Shown: one piece after another, positions 46,880 through 54,008 of the stretch
Position numbering within the stretch: the first letter of the stretch is position 1
How the letters are laid out: every line of letters starts with the position of its first letter
Source of the DNA: Nematostella vectensis
Lineage: Eukaryota > Cnidaria > Anthozoa > Actiniaria > Edwardsiidae
Direction of reading: 5' to 3'
NCBI RefSeq assembly: GCF_932526225.1
Contig: NC_064042.1
Span: forward strand, 4,571,001 to 4,635,000
Length of the DNA stretch: 64,000 nucleotides
Program-made: the position numbers and the translations under genes
The notes under the pieces: model-generated
Told to the model about the DNA's origin: nothing
The model's database searches: none
Seen by the model: only the letters and a program-made list of their open reading frames with translations

Positions 46880-47806
46880 ATGGAGGAACGAACAGTTGAA
46901 CGCACGGTTGAAGATCGGTCACCACCACCATACAATATCCCCAACGGGCCGGTGCCCGAGGTTGACGCCCCCATCCTCGTGCCGGAATTTGCGCTGTTTG
47001 ACCGAGCCCTCGCCGAATACGAGACTAGTAGAGCCTCCTTGGGAGACGAGGATAGTAGTAACACCCTTTGCAATCATAACGACCTAGTCACAGAAGACGG
47101 GGTCACTAGTTGCTTAGAGTGCGGGGAACAGATGCAGCGCGTGATCGCGCACGAAAGGGAATGGGGTTTTTACGGACATTCCGACGGCAAACGGTCTTCG
47201 GATCCAAGTCGGGTCCAGGTACGTAGGTCTGAGGATAGAAATATTGACAAGGATGTGGAGGACATGGGTTTTAGCGGGGTAATTGTAGCCAAAGCTAACG
47301 AGATATACACTCAGGTGACGAAAGGCCAGATTTTTCGCGGCGACCCACGGAAGGCGATCGTCTTTGCGTGTATCTACTACGCCTACAAGATGTCCGGTAA
47401 GTGTCAGACACCGAAAACCTTGATGGAGACTTTTGGATTGAGCAGGAAGAGTTGCCTTAAGGGTCTAAAAATCTTTAGTATTAACATGCCTAAAGATTAC
47501 TTACTACATGGAACGTCTCCCACCGTCGTGGACCACATTCGCGACGTGATGGACAGATTCTCGGCGTCCCCCGCACAGAAGGGAGAGGTGGTCCAGCTCT
47601 ACTACAGATCTAAGAACCGCTCGTCTGAGTTGAATCGCGCTCGCCCACAATCCTTTGCGGTCGCTTTAACCTATTACTGGGTACGGCTAAAGGGGGTCGA
47701 TATTACACTTAAAAAATTCTCCGAAAGAACGGGCGTCTCCGAGTTAACCATCAGTAGGAAAGCGAGAGAAGTGGCCACAGTCCTGGGTACGCCTGGTGTG
47801 GTATGA
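46880..47806 (+). CDS. TFIIB-like transcription factor encoded by the Polinton
   Basis: The protein has 308 residues. An N-terminal zinc ribbon has Cys64, His66, Cys78 and Cys81 (LCNHNDLV ... CLECGEQMQR). Two cyclin-like repeats follow. The first is at about 120-190 (KANEIYTQVTKGQIF, KAIVFACIYYAYKMSGKCQT, LSRKSCLKGLKIF). The second is at about 210-305 and ends in RTGVSELTISRKAREVATVL, which matches the last helices of TFIIB core repeats. TFIIB bridges promoter-bound TBP and RNA polymerase II, and homologues are known in some large DNA viruses. The element encodes no RNA polymerase, so this protein probably redirects the host enzyme (inference). Residues 23-33 (GPVPEVDAPIL) are shared with the polymerase. 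A perfect hairpin follows the stop codon. Confidence 0.8.
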   Translation: MEERTVERTVEDRSPPPYNIPNGPVPEVDAPILVPEFALFDRALAEYETSRASLGDEDSSNTLCNHNDLVTEDGVTSCLECGEQMQRVIAHEREWGFYGHSDGKRSSDPSRVQVRRSEDRNIDKDVEDMGFSGVIVAKANEIYTQVTKGQIFRGDPRKAIVFACIYYAYKMSGKCQTPKTLMETFGLSRKSCLKGLKIFSINMPKDYLLHGTSPTVVDHIRDVMDRFSASPAQKGEVVQLYYRSKNRSSELNRARPQSFAVALTYYWVRLKGVDITLKKFSERTGVSELTISRKAREVATVLGTPGVV

Positions 47807-47810
47807 TGTT

Positions 47811-47834
47811 TCCTGATTTCCAGAGAAATCAGGA
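47811..47834 (+). terminator. 3' hairpin after the TFIIB-like gene
   Basis: TCCTGATTTC, loop CAGA, then GAAATCAGGA: a perfect 10-bp stem beginning five bases after the stop codon. Similar hairpins mark 3' processing sites in some large DNA viruses and virophages. The function here is inferred. Confidence 0.5.
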
Positions 47835-47890
47835 TTTCCAGAAGACTGTCAGTTCGGAGTAGATGTAAATTGACACATCTAAAAAATTCG

Positions 47891-47926
47891 AAAAAAGTGG
47901 TTTAAAGACGTGGATGTAATAACAAA
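47891..47926 (+). promoter_or_regulatory. element leader motif before the ankyrin gene
   Basis: AAAAAAGTGGTTTAAAGACG is followed by TAACAAAATGG, the same layout as before the TFIIB-like gene. Confidence 0.7.
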
Positions 47927-48748
47927 ATGGATATGCAAAGTGCTGGGAGTCTTACAAATCTTACCGTGGAGGATCAAGCCGCCACCTTGGTGAGGTGGGG
48001 AGCCACAGACTTTGACGAGGCTATGGCACGCGCGGCGGCGGAGGGGTGCGTCGAGGCCGTGAGGTTGTGTAAAGAGTGGGGCGCGTCGGATTTCGACGAG
48101 GCCATGGCGAGCGCGGCGGAGAATGGGCACGCCGAGATCGTTAAGATGTGTTGTGAGTTGGGCGCCTGTGACTTCGTATATCCAGCGTCCATGGCCGCGA
48201 AAGGCGGGCACGTAGAGGTTTTGAAAGTGATGGACGAGTATTGTGACGACGAAGAGGCCATGATCTGTGCTATGAGTGCTGCGGCGGAGGAAGGTCAGGT
48301 GGGGGTTGTTAAGTTAATGATAGATCTAGGTGCCGATGTCGATGTTGGTTGGGCCACCGATGAGGCGGCGTACAATGGTCACGTTGAGGTTCTAAAGTTG
48401 CTTAGAGAAAACTTCTGGGAGTTTGACCCGAACTATGCTATAAGACCGGTCATCGAATCCGGTAACGTTAATGCTGTGAGGTTGTGCTTGGAGTGGGGCG
48501 CGACCGATCTCATTTGGTCTATGGGCCGCGCGCGATTCTTGGGTCTACACGAAATTGTCGCGGTGCTACGTGCGGCGTGGAGGTGGGGTCTCGTGCATGA
48601 GGAGCTCCCGGAGAAGCTACACAAGGTGAGATTCCGTAGAAAGCTGGAGGACGAACTAATGCCAGTAGCTTGGCATCCTGACAGGTTTTGGGATTGGTGT
48701 ATGGATGAGCAAGAGAAGGAAATGTTGGGAGAATGCTTCGCCAGGTAG
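47927..48748 (+). CDS. ankyrin-repeat protein of the Polinton
   Basis: The 273-residue protein has about six ankyrin-type repeats of 28-35 residues. Examples are AAAEGCVEAVRLCKEWGA, AAENGHAEIVKMCCELGA, AAKGGHVEVLKVMDEY, AAEEGQVGVVKLMIDLGA, AAYNGHVEVLKLLREN and NAVRLCLEWGATD. The repeats are close to those of ankyrin proteins in large DNA viruses, where many act as host-binding adaptors. The final 60 residues (RFWDWCMDEQEKEML) are charged and have no recognised F-box. Ankyrin genes are not part of the Polinton core, so this is cargo. It follows the TFIIB-like gene by 120 bp with its own leader, so it is separately transcribed. The role is unknown, and host interference is a guess. Confidence 0.75.
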   Translation: MDMQSAGSLTNLTVEDQAATLVRWGATDFDEAMARAAAEGCVEAVRLCKEWGASDFDEAMASAAENGHAEIVKMCCELGACDFVYPASMAAKGGHVEVLKVMDEYCDDEEAMICAMSAAAEEGQVGVVKLMIDLGADVDVGWATDEAAYNGHVEVLKLLRENFWEFDPNYAIRPVIESGNVNAVRLCLEWGATDLIWSMGRARFLGLHEIVAVLRAAWRWGLVHEELPEKLHKVRFRRKLEDELMPVAWHPDRFWDWCMDEQEKEMLGECFAR

Positions 48749-48787
48749 ACGTCGGCCGGCTAGAAGGCGGGTATCGCGTGTTGGATT

Positions 48788-48823
48788 GAAAAGTGATTTA
48801 AGGACATGACCGGTTTGATAGAA
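48788..48823 (+). promoter_or_regulatory. element leader motif before the Cys-rich gene
   Basis: GAAAAGTGATTTAAGGACATG is replaced in two positions relative to the other leaders. It contains an upstream ATG at 48806, in frame with the likely start at 48824. Confidence 0.65.
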
Positions 48824-49153
48824 ATGGAGAACCAAACGGTGAAAGACTCGAAAGTATCCCCCGTAAAGCGAACAACGGATTATAAGTGTCTTCATGGCAG
48901 AGTGAAATATTATTGCAAAGATTGTCACGGATCGCAAATCTGCCCTCACAACCGGAGAAAAACGCGGTGCAGAGAATGTAACGGCGGTAGCATTTGTGAG
49001 CACAGACGAGCAAGATATGTCTGTAAAGACTGCAAGGGGAAAGGGATGTGTGAACACGGCAAACAGAGACCCTTTTGTAAGTTATGCGGAGGGTCTCAAA
49101 TATGCGAACACGATAGACAAAAGCACCATTGCAGAACGTGTAACGGAAATTAA
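48824..49153 (+). CDS. CxH/CxxC zinc-binding repeat protein of the Polinton
   Basis: The protein has 109 residues from ATG 48824, or 115 from ATG 48806. I prefer the later start because it aligns with the start codons of the TFIIB-like and ankyrin genes. It consists of five repeats of about 18 residues with the pattern C-x-H-x6-C-x2-C (CLHGRVKYYCKDC, CPHNRRKTRCREC, CEHRRARYVCKDC, CEHGKQRPFCKLC, CEHDRQKHHCRTC), each able to bind one zinc. Linkers are GGSQI or similar. The protein is strongly basic, so nucleic-acid binding is plausible. Similar Cys/His repeats occur in algal, oomycete and large-virus proteins, without known function. Its 5' end is homologous to that of the polymerase gene at the opposite end of the element. 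Confidence 0.7.
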   Translation: MENQTVKDSKVSPVKRTTDYKCLHGRVKYYCKDCHGSQICPHNRRKTRCRECNGGSICEHRRARYVCKDCKGKGMCEHGKQRPFCKLCGGSQICEHDRQKHHCRTCNGN

Positions 49154-49167
49154 CATTGACCCACTCA

Positions 49168-49196
49168 GTTTTGTAACGCGTCTCACGTTACAAAAC
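49168..49196. terminator. hairpin between convergent genes
   Basis: GTTTTGTAACG, a 7-base loop, then CGTTACAAAAC: a perfect 11-bp stem 14 bases after the Cys-rich gene's stop codon. Confidence 0.5.
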
Positions 49197-49349
49197 ACAT
49201 ACATTCCTAATCGCCCTAACAACGAGCGATTCTGAAAATAGGTTTTGTATTTACATTGGGAGTTCGCGGTCGCCAGGGTGGTCTGGTATGCAGTCTATTG
49301 TTTGGCACGTGAACAGGTATTGTCTTCTTGCGGTACGTCACATCCGTCC

Positions 49350-49366
49350 ACATGCACCCCGCATGT
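49350..49366. terminator. short hairpin at the end of the 504-residue gene
   Basis: ACATGC, loop ACCCC, GCATGT. It touches the stop codon of the minus-strand gene and is a weaker example of the 3' hairpins in this cluster. Confidence 0.35.
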
Positions 49367-50880
49367 TACCGGAATAGATACCAAGCTAAACCAGCCGTAA
49401 AGGCTGTGATCGTGACAAGGTTATTTTCGTGCTGCGTGTTCGTGGGTTTAATCACGTCCGGCTTTGGGTTAGTTTTCGCCTCCGGTTCCGGTTTGTGAGC
49501 CGTGACTGACTCGGTATGAGGTAGCACAATCTTTGAATGACCCATATTATGTTTTGGGATCGTTTTTATCTCGTTATTTATCGGATTCAGCCCCAGTTTC
49601 ATATCAGTGGTGGCTTTTTGTAACTTGTTATTATAGCCAGCGATCGAAGTGTTGTTATTTATCACAAGATACGATGGACTTAACCAACAGCCGAGGGCGA
49701 AAGCCAGGTCTAGTTTTTGTCTCGCCTGTTGTAAAGCAAACTGATACCGTTGTATACTTTTCGATATACTGTTTTCCACCACCGCGCTTTCAAAGAGTTT
49801 CGTGAAGACCTGTTTCGTTTCCTGAGCTGAACCGCTATCACCGACGATTGACGACCGGGTCTGAACTTGCGCGCCTAGAATACAGTAAACAAAGGCTTCG
49901 ATGCTCTGGTTTATCCTAGACAACCCAGCTTTGGTTAACCCCATTGATTTTTCCGGAAAGAACCACTCATACTGAAACCCAGTTCTAAGGTCTTTCAGGT
50001 ACTCGATCTCAAAGTGATTCATGTGTTCGTGGTCGCTTTTGGCAGCGTCCCATTCGTCGTGTAATTGATCAATGGTGCCATAAGGCTTATACTTGTCGTT
50101 AGAAGATGACAAGCCGTGATAATCATAATTATAAACGTTCCCTAACCCATGATTTATCGGTCCGAGGAACCGGAAATCGTCACCAGTTCGGAATTCTGTT
50201 CTTAGTTTTTGGTAAGCCGCTTCGCTGTAAAAGTTTTTATTCCAACTAAAGAGCCTATCTTTTGGAAGAGGGCATTGTAGCTCGTTTAATATTCGTCTGA
50301 TAGTGAAAATGATGTGAAATCTGTAGAATGACCCCACTTGAGAGTCGTCAATCATGTCACGCGTCACACCACATCCAGCAGTCGCGCAAAACATAGCAAA
50401 ATTTAAGGCTTGACTCCAATAACTGAGGTTCGGGGCGTCGAGCCACCTACTAGCCTCCTTTGCTGTTCTGAATACTAGCAAGCTGTCGGTGAATATGTCC
50501 CTAAAAACAAAGTGTGTCTTCACCTTTGGTGTTATAAAAACATCGAAAGAGACGTAATTATTTCTCGTAGGGTTTTCGTCCCACGGCAATATCTTGTACT
50601 CTGCACGCGCGTCTAGTCTGTATTGTTTTGGGAACCCAAACAGTTGCTGGATCGTTTCCTTGTATGCTTGTGTGTCGTCGGCGACTAGAAAATCCTGGAT
50701 ATTCTCGGGTTTCCAGCTATTACCAGGGAAGTGATATAACGTTTTGACTAGATTCCCATTCTTGTCGAATGGATCGTATTCGTCCCCATTGAAAACGAAT
50801 TGCACATCGCCATGCTCGTCGGCAGAGAACCTGAAGCGTGAGTAGTAGGGGTACCTTTTCGCAAATTCTGTAAACTTCAT
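49366..50880 (-). CDS. large unidentified Polinton protein with C-terminal membrane anchor
   Basis: The protein has 504 residues if it starts at ATG 50880. Another ATG lies 12 bases upstream, but the 50880 start is preceded by ATAAG, as in other genes of the block. It begins MKFTEFAKRYPYYSRFRFS. The body is rich in aromatic residues with no recognised catalytic motif. After about residue 440 there is a Pro/Lys/Glu-rich linker (PEPEAKTNPKPDVIKPTN) and a final membrane helix (VTITAFTAGLAWYLF). The tail-anchored layout suggests a virion or membrane-associated protein. I see no Cys-His-Glu/Asp pattern typical of adenain-type proteases. It is last in the leftward structural block. Confidence 0.6.
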   Translation of the reverse strand: MKFTEFAKRYPYYSRFRFSADEHGDVQFVFNGDEYDPFDKNGNLVKTLYHFPGNSWKPENIQDFLVADDTQAYKETIQQLFGFPKQYRLDARAEYKILPWDENPTRNNYVSFDVFITPKVKTHFVFRDIFTDSLLVFRTAKEASRWLDAPNLSYWSQALNFAMFCATAGCGVTRDMIDDSQVGSFYRFHIIFTIRRILNELQCPLPKDRLFSWNKNFYSEAAYQKLRTEFRTGDDFRFLGPINHGLGNVYNYDYHGLSSSNDKYKPYGTIDQLHDEWDAAKSDHEHMNHFEIEYLKDLRTGFQYEWFFPEKSMGLTKAGLSRINQSIEAFVYCILGAQVQTRSSIVGDSGSAQETKQVFTKLFESAVVENSISKSIQRYQFALQQARQKLDLAFALGCWLSPSYLVINNNTSIAGYNNKLQKATTDMKLGLNPINNEIKTIPKHNMGHSKIVLPHTESVTAHKPEPEAKTNPKPDVIKPTNTQHENNLVTITAFTAGLAWYLFR

Positions 50881-50896
50881 CTTATATGACATATAA

Positions 50897-50908
50897 GATG
50901 TTTTTAAA
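50897..50908 (-). promoter_or_regulatory. element leader motif before the 504-residue gene
   Basis: On the minus strand this reads TTTAAAAACATC, about 20 bases before the preferred ATG. Confidence 0.6.
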
Positions 50909-50970
50909 TCAGTCCTTTACGCATCTCAATTCATAGATCCATCCGACGGGAGTTCTCTCGTACAGAAATT

Positions 50971-51576
50971 TCACCGAGCGGGTCGACTCGCCAGGTCTTT
51001 CAAAATCTCTTCTCTTACTGTTTCCCTCAGCTTGGTAATGTTTACGTTTTTTTCGTCCTCTCTTACCGACTTTTGACGGATCTGGAGCTTTAGAGCCTCA
51101 AACTTGTCCAACTCGTTCAAGATTAAAGAGAACTCTTCGTCTGATATTTTGTTGTCTTTTAAAGCTTTAGAGACCAGGTCGCGTATGCTATTTACTTTTG
51201 CCTTTGCCATCGCCGCTGTTTGGTCGTGCTTGGAGACTTTTTGCGACAGCCGTTTAGAAACCGCCGCACAGCCTACAGACGTAAGACCGAAAACACCGGC
51301 CAAAGCACCCAACGGAACTCCGACGACGATACCAAAACCCGACAGAGAAGTCCCCAAACCACTAGACCCAAGAATGACGGATAAGAGTCCTAAGACCACA
51401 CTTAACTTTGAAAACACGCTCTGCCCTCGTTTATACTTTTTCCTCACGTTCTCGTAATGTTTAACTTCTTGCTCCAAACTTCCCAAAACATCGTGGGTCT
51501 TTTGGAGTCTGAAGTTATCACCCGAGGGGCTGACCCCTCGGGGTACGTTCGGGTAGATTGAGTTGTACTCTTCCAT
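50971..51576 (-). CDS. Polinton membrane/coiled-coil protein
   Basis: The 201-residue protein has three parts: an N-terminal stretch with a short coiled coil (LGSLEQEVKHYENVRKKY), a Gly/Val-rich hydrophobic middle (residues about 55-110, containing VVLGLLSVILGSSGLGTSLS and a second hydrophobic run), and a long charged C-terminal coiled coil (AKVNSIRDLVSKALKDNKIS, DEKNVNITKLRETVREEILK). Two membrane helices linking two coiled coils would suit a minor structural protein. No family was recognised. Part of the palindromic GC module lies in frame at its 5' end, coding VPRGVSPSGD. Confidence 0.6.
   Translation of the reverse strand: MEEYNSIYPNVPRGVSPSGDNFRLQKTHDVLGSLEQEVKHYENVRKKYKRGQSVFSKLSVVLGLLSVILGSSGLGTSLSGFGIVVGVPLGALAGVFGLTSVGCAAVSKRLSQKVSKHDQTAAMAKAKVNSIRDLVSKALKDNKISDEEFSLILNELDKFEALKLQIRQKSVREDEKNVNITKLRETVREEILKDLASRPAR
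51525..51546. repeat. palindromic GC module, in-frame copy
   Basis: CCCGAGGGGCTGACCCCTCGGGG is a copy of the GAGGGGCTAGCCTCTCG-type palindrome found at about eight places in the element, here inside the 201-residue gene. Confidence 0.6.
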
Positions 51577-51600
51577 AGCTTTATTATGGGGAGAGTTTAT

Positions 51601-51610
51601 TCTTTAAGTG
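51601..51610 (-). promoter_or_regulatory. element leader motif before the 201-residue gene
   Basis: Minus strand CACTTAAAGA, 25 bases before the ATG. It overlaps the TAA stop of the preceding gene. Confidence 0.6.
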
Positions 51611-52227
51611 ATTTCTAAAATTAGACGTATCGGGTAGAGACCGCGCTCTATTGTGTTTCCGTCACCGTCCTTTACACTAAGACGGAGACTACTCACGTAA
51701 CCGACTGATGTGGTACTAACCCGTACCGGATCGCTTGGATTGAGGTATATCTTTCCTTCATCAAGCTCTACACTTGCTAGGATTTGTGAGGGCGCCCCTT
51801 GTTGGAGGGAGTCAGACGCGTTCACAAGATCGCAGTGGATAAAAATAGCCTCGTGACCTATCATCTTTATCTCATGGCGAGTGTTTGCTTCCAGCTCCCT
51901 GGTCTTGAGCCCTAACAGGCAGGCGAGCGGCTCATTCAACACGACGTTCCGATGAACTTCGAGTGACGAGTCTCTAATAGAGACTGACTTTTCACCAAGA
52001 CGCATACCCCCATCTATTTGACGTTTTAGCGTCTCGATCGTATACTGCCCCGCGGGGATCCTAAGGATAATGTTCTCACCGTCGGAGACCGTTCCCTCGC
52101 TTGAGAGACTGTTACAACGATTATGAAACGCACATCCTCGCAGCGCGATAAACCGCGGCTTTTCAATAGGTTGTTCTAAATAGACAGTAAAGTCACCAAC
52201 GTTTCCTTCAATGTAGAGTAATACCAT
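51604..52227 (-). CDS. probable minor capsid (penton-like) protein
   Basis: The 207-residue protein has an almost all-beta sequence pattern, with alternating hydrophobic strands (MVLLYIEGNVGDFTVYL, NIILRIPAGQYTIETLKRQI, GHEAIFIHCDLVNAS, GLYPIRLILEIT) and no membrane helix. Polintons and adintoviruses encode a single-jelly-roll vertex protein of similar or larger size within the structural block. Both position and predicted fold fit that role, but no diagnostic motif is visible. It is separated by only 4 bp from the upstream gene, and its leader lies inside that gene's 3' end. Confidence 0.55.
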   Translation of the reverse strand: MVLLYIEGNVGDFTVYLEQPIEKPRFIALRGCAFHNRCNSLSSEGTVSDGENIILRIPAGQYTIETLKRQIDGGMRLGEKSVSIRDSSLEVHRNVVLNEPLACLLGLKTRELEANTRHEIKMIGHEAIFIHCDLVNASDSLQQGAPSQILASVELDEGKIYLNPSDPVRVSTTSVGYVSSLRLSVKDGDGNTIERGLYPIRLILEIT

Positions 52228-52230
52228 TTG

Positions 52231-53253
52231 TTATGATTTCCGTCTCCTTTTAAATCGTTCTACGGAATACAGGACGACAGCGACGATGAGAAGCCATGCG
52301 TTTTTAGCTAAAAAGCCAACAACTTCACCTGCCGTTCTAAATATGAAACTAGCTATAGCACCAACCATTCCTGGGAGTATTTCTCCTAATTTTTTGCCTA
52401 TTGTTTTCAGACCATTTCCAACACCTTTTGCAACACTAGTCAGCCCAGCTTTCAGATTAGAGACAATAACACCGATAACAACGCCAACAGCGGTAACGAC
52501 AGCAGCGACTGTAAATCCGTATTTCTTAAAAATCGCTTTAACACGATCTTTCAACGACATTCTCTCCTCAAGGTTTTCTCTCTCCAATTGATTCTCTTCC
52601 AAAGTTTCATCTATGACAGAATTTCTTTCGCTGAGCTCTTCATTTTTACGATCTATAGCTCTTAGTCTTTCTTGGTTAGTTGTTTCACTTCGTTCCTCAT
52701 TATTTTTTCTCATTTGCTCGGTGTTTCTCTCTTCTTCTTCTCTGAGTGTATTACCTGTAGCGTCTAGTTCATCGAGTTGAATCTGAATTTGCTTGTACTT
52801 TCCGGATCTGATTTTGTCGTCAACACTCTTCCGCACCGTTCTATCCTCATTATACAACCTTTCTGGTCTAGTCCAACCACCTTTTCTCGCAGAATAGAAG
52901 GAAATGAATTGTTTTCCTCTTTCATCCGTTGAAATCTGAACTAAATTTTCATCAAGATCTGGATATTTCGATAACAAAAGGTCTACCCTAAGTGTGTCCG
53001 TTGAAGGAGAACCTCCCATATTCTGTAACTCCATGTACTCGGGGACAGCCCTCCCAGGGTTTCGTGTTTTCCATAAGTCGGTCAACCTCCTACTCACATA
53101 GCTTGCACCTCTACCGAATCTGTTTGAAATCCTTTCATTCCATGATTCTCTTCCCTCACCATCGTTTGGAATAAGAGAGTCATAATCTTTGTCTACAGTA
53201 GTATTCAAATCTTCTCTACCTTCTTCTGTTGTGGGATCAAAATCCATATCCAT
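52231..53253 (-). CDS. Polinton coiled-coil and membrane protein
   Basis: The 340-residue protein has an acidic N-terminus (MDMDFDPTTEEGREDL), a globular part to about residue 145, and a long charged coiled coil at about 145-225 rich in Glu, Arg and Asn (RNTEQMRKNNEERSETTNQE). A hydrophobic C-terminal region with three likely membrane segments follows (VAAVVTAVGVVIGVIV; VGAIASFIF; AWLLIVAVVLYSV), ending in RFKRRRKS. No family was recognised. Location inside the structural block suggests a virion or assembly membrane protein. Confidence 0.6.
   Translation of the reverse strand: MDMDFDPTTEEGREDLNTTVDKDYDSLIPNDGEGRESWNERISNRFGRGASYVSRRLTDLWKTRNPGRAVPEYMELQNMGGSPSTDTLRVDLLLSKYPDLDENLVQISTDERGKQFISFYSARKGGWTRPERLYNEDRTVRKSVDDKIRSGKYKQIQIQLDELDATGNTLREEEERNTEQMRKNNEERSETTNQERLRAIDRKNEELSERNSVIDETLEENQLERENLEERMSLKDRVKAIFKKYGFTVAAVVTAVGVVIGVIVSNLKAGLTSVAKGVGNGLKTIGKKLGEILPGMVGAIASFIFRTAGEVVGFLAKNAWLLIVAVVLYSVERFKRRRKS
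52245..52256 (-). promoter_or_regulatory. element leader motif before the penton-like gene
   Basis: Minus strand GATTTAAAAGGA, lying inside the 3' coding end of the 340-residue gene. Confidence 0.55.
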
Positions 53254-53277
53254 TTCTTATTTTGTTTGAAAATAAGA

Positions 53278-53289
53278 AATCTTTAAGTC
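53278..53289 (-). promoter_or_regulatory. element leader motif before the 340-residue gene
   Basis: Minus strand ACTTAAAGATTT, followed by an A/T-rich leader ending AATAAGAAATG. Confidence 0.65.
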
Positions 53290-53297
53290 GTGCCGGC

Positions 53298-53714
53298 TCA
53301 TATCCACCTACTCGCTACATAGCCAAGGGCTAACATTCCACCTCCAACGTACGCCATCTCTCCCATCTTCTGGTTGCTACTTGGTCTGTAGTAATCTGAG
53401 AGCTCAGGCTCTTTCAAATCAAAATCTGGATGTGTTTGAGCGTATAGTTTGAAGGCCTGATCGGTCTCCTTATCATTCTGGTCTGCACGAAGTTTATTAT
53501 TATATTCTTCCCCCAACCAATCCTGATATTCCTGTCGTTTTTTCTGCCAATCACCCATTGCTTGTTGATACTTTTCAAGCGCTTTATCGTGTCTTATTTT
53601 TTCTTTATCAACATGAGTAGCGTCAGAAGATAAGTATCTCGCTAGGTAACTCCCTCCAACGAATGCCGTTGCATTAAGAATAGCTCCACCAATCATAAAT
53701 GCTATACTCGCCAT
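53298..53714 (-). CDS. small Polinton membrane protein (138 residues)
   Basis: An N-terminal membrane helix (ASIAFMIGGAILNATAFVGG) is followed by a charged, helical middle (DKEKIRHDKALEKYQQAMGD and WQKKRQEYQDWLGEEY). A C-terminal hydrophobic stretch (AYVGGGMLALGYVASRWI) ends the protein. The pattern suits a small virion membrane or core-bridging protein. No family was recognised. Confidence 0.55.
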   Translation of the reverse strand: MASIAFMIGGAILNATAFVGGSYLARYLSSDATHVDKEKIRHDKALEKYQQAMGDWQKKRQEYQDWLGEEYNNKLRADQNDKETDQAFKLYAQTHPDFDLKEPELSDYYRPSSNQKMGEMAYVGGGMLALGYVASRWI

Positions 53715-53732
53715 TTATTAATCAATCTATAA

Positions 53733-53743
53733 GATCTTTAAGT
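53733..53743 (-). promoter_or_regulatory. element leader motif before the 138-residue gene
   Basis: Minus strand ACTTAAAGATC, about 25 bases before the ATG. Confidence 0.65.
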
Positions 53744-53746
53744 CGC

Positions 53747-53971
53747 CTACAGCGGATTTGGCAAAATCTTTTGTGTTTCCAGATAATCTTTCAGATACAT
53801 ACTACCGGACAGGACAGCAACCCATTTAGCGTAGTTTGTAACACTTGACGAAGGGTCGCTGATGAATGACTCTTTCATAGCCTTTTTAGCAACATAACCC
53901 ACGCCGGCGGCTAATCCGATGATGACTGCTGAGTCGGTGATCGTTTTCACAAGTTTGTTTTCAGTTGACAT
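53747..53971 (-). CDS. small Polinton membrane protein (74 residues)
   Basis: The 74-residue protein has one clear hydrophobic helix near the N-terminus (AVIIGLAAGVGYVAKKAM) and a second, weaker one (WVAVLSGSMYLKDYL). No family was recognised. It has its own leader motif, and its spacing to neighbours matches the rest of the block, which supports a real gene. Confidence 0.55.
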   Translation of the reverse strand: MSTENKLVKTITDSAVIIGLAAGVGYVAKKAMKESFISDPSSSVTNYAKWVAVLSGSMYLKDYLETQKILPNPL

Positions 53972-53993
53972 GATTTTATTTATTACAGATTCA

Positions 53994-54008
53994 GATAATC
54001 TTTAAATC
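53994..54008 (-). promoter_or_regulatory. element leader motif before the 74-residue gene
   Basis: Minus strand GATTTAAAGATTATC. The first bases coincide with the stop codon of the preceding 141-residue gene. Confidence 0.65.
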
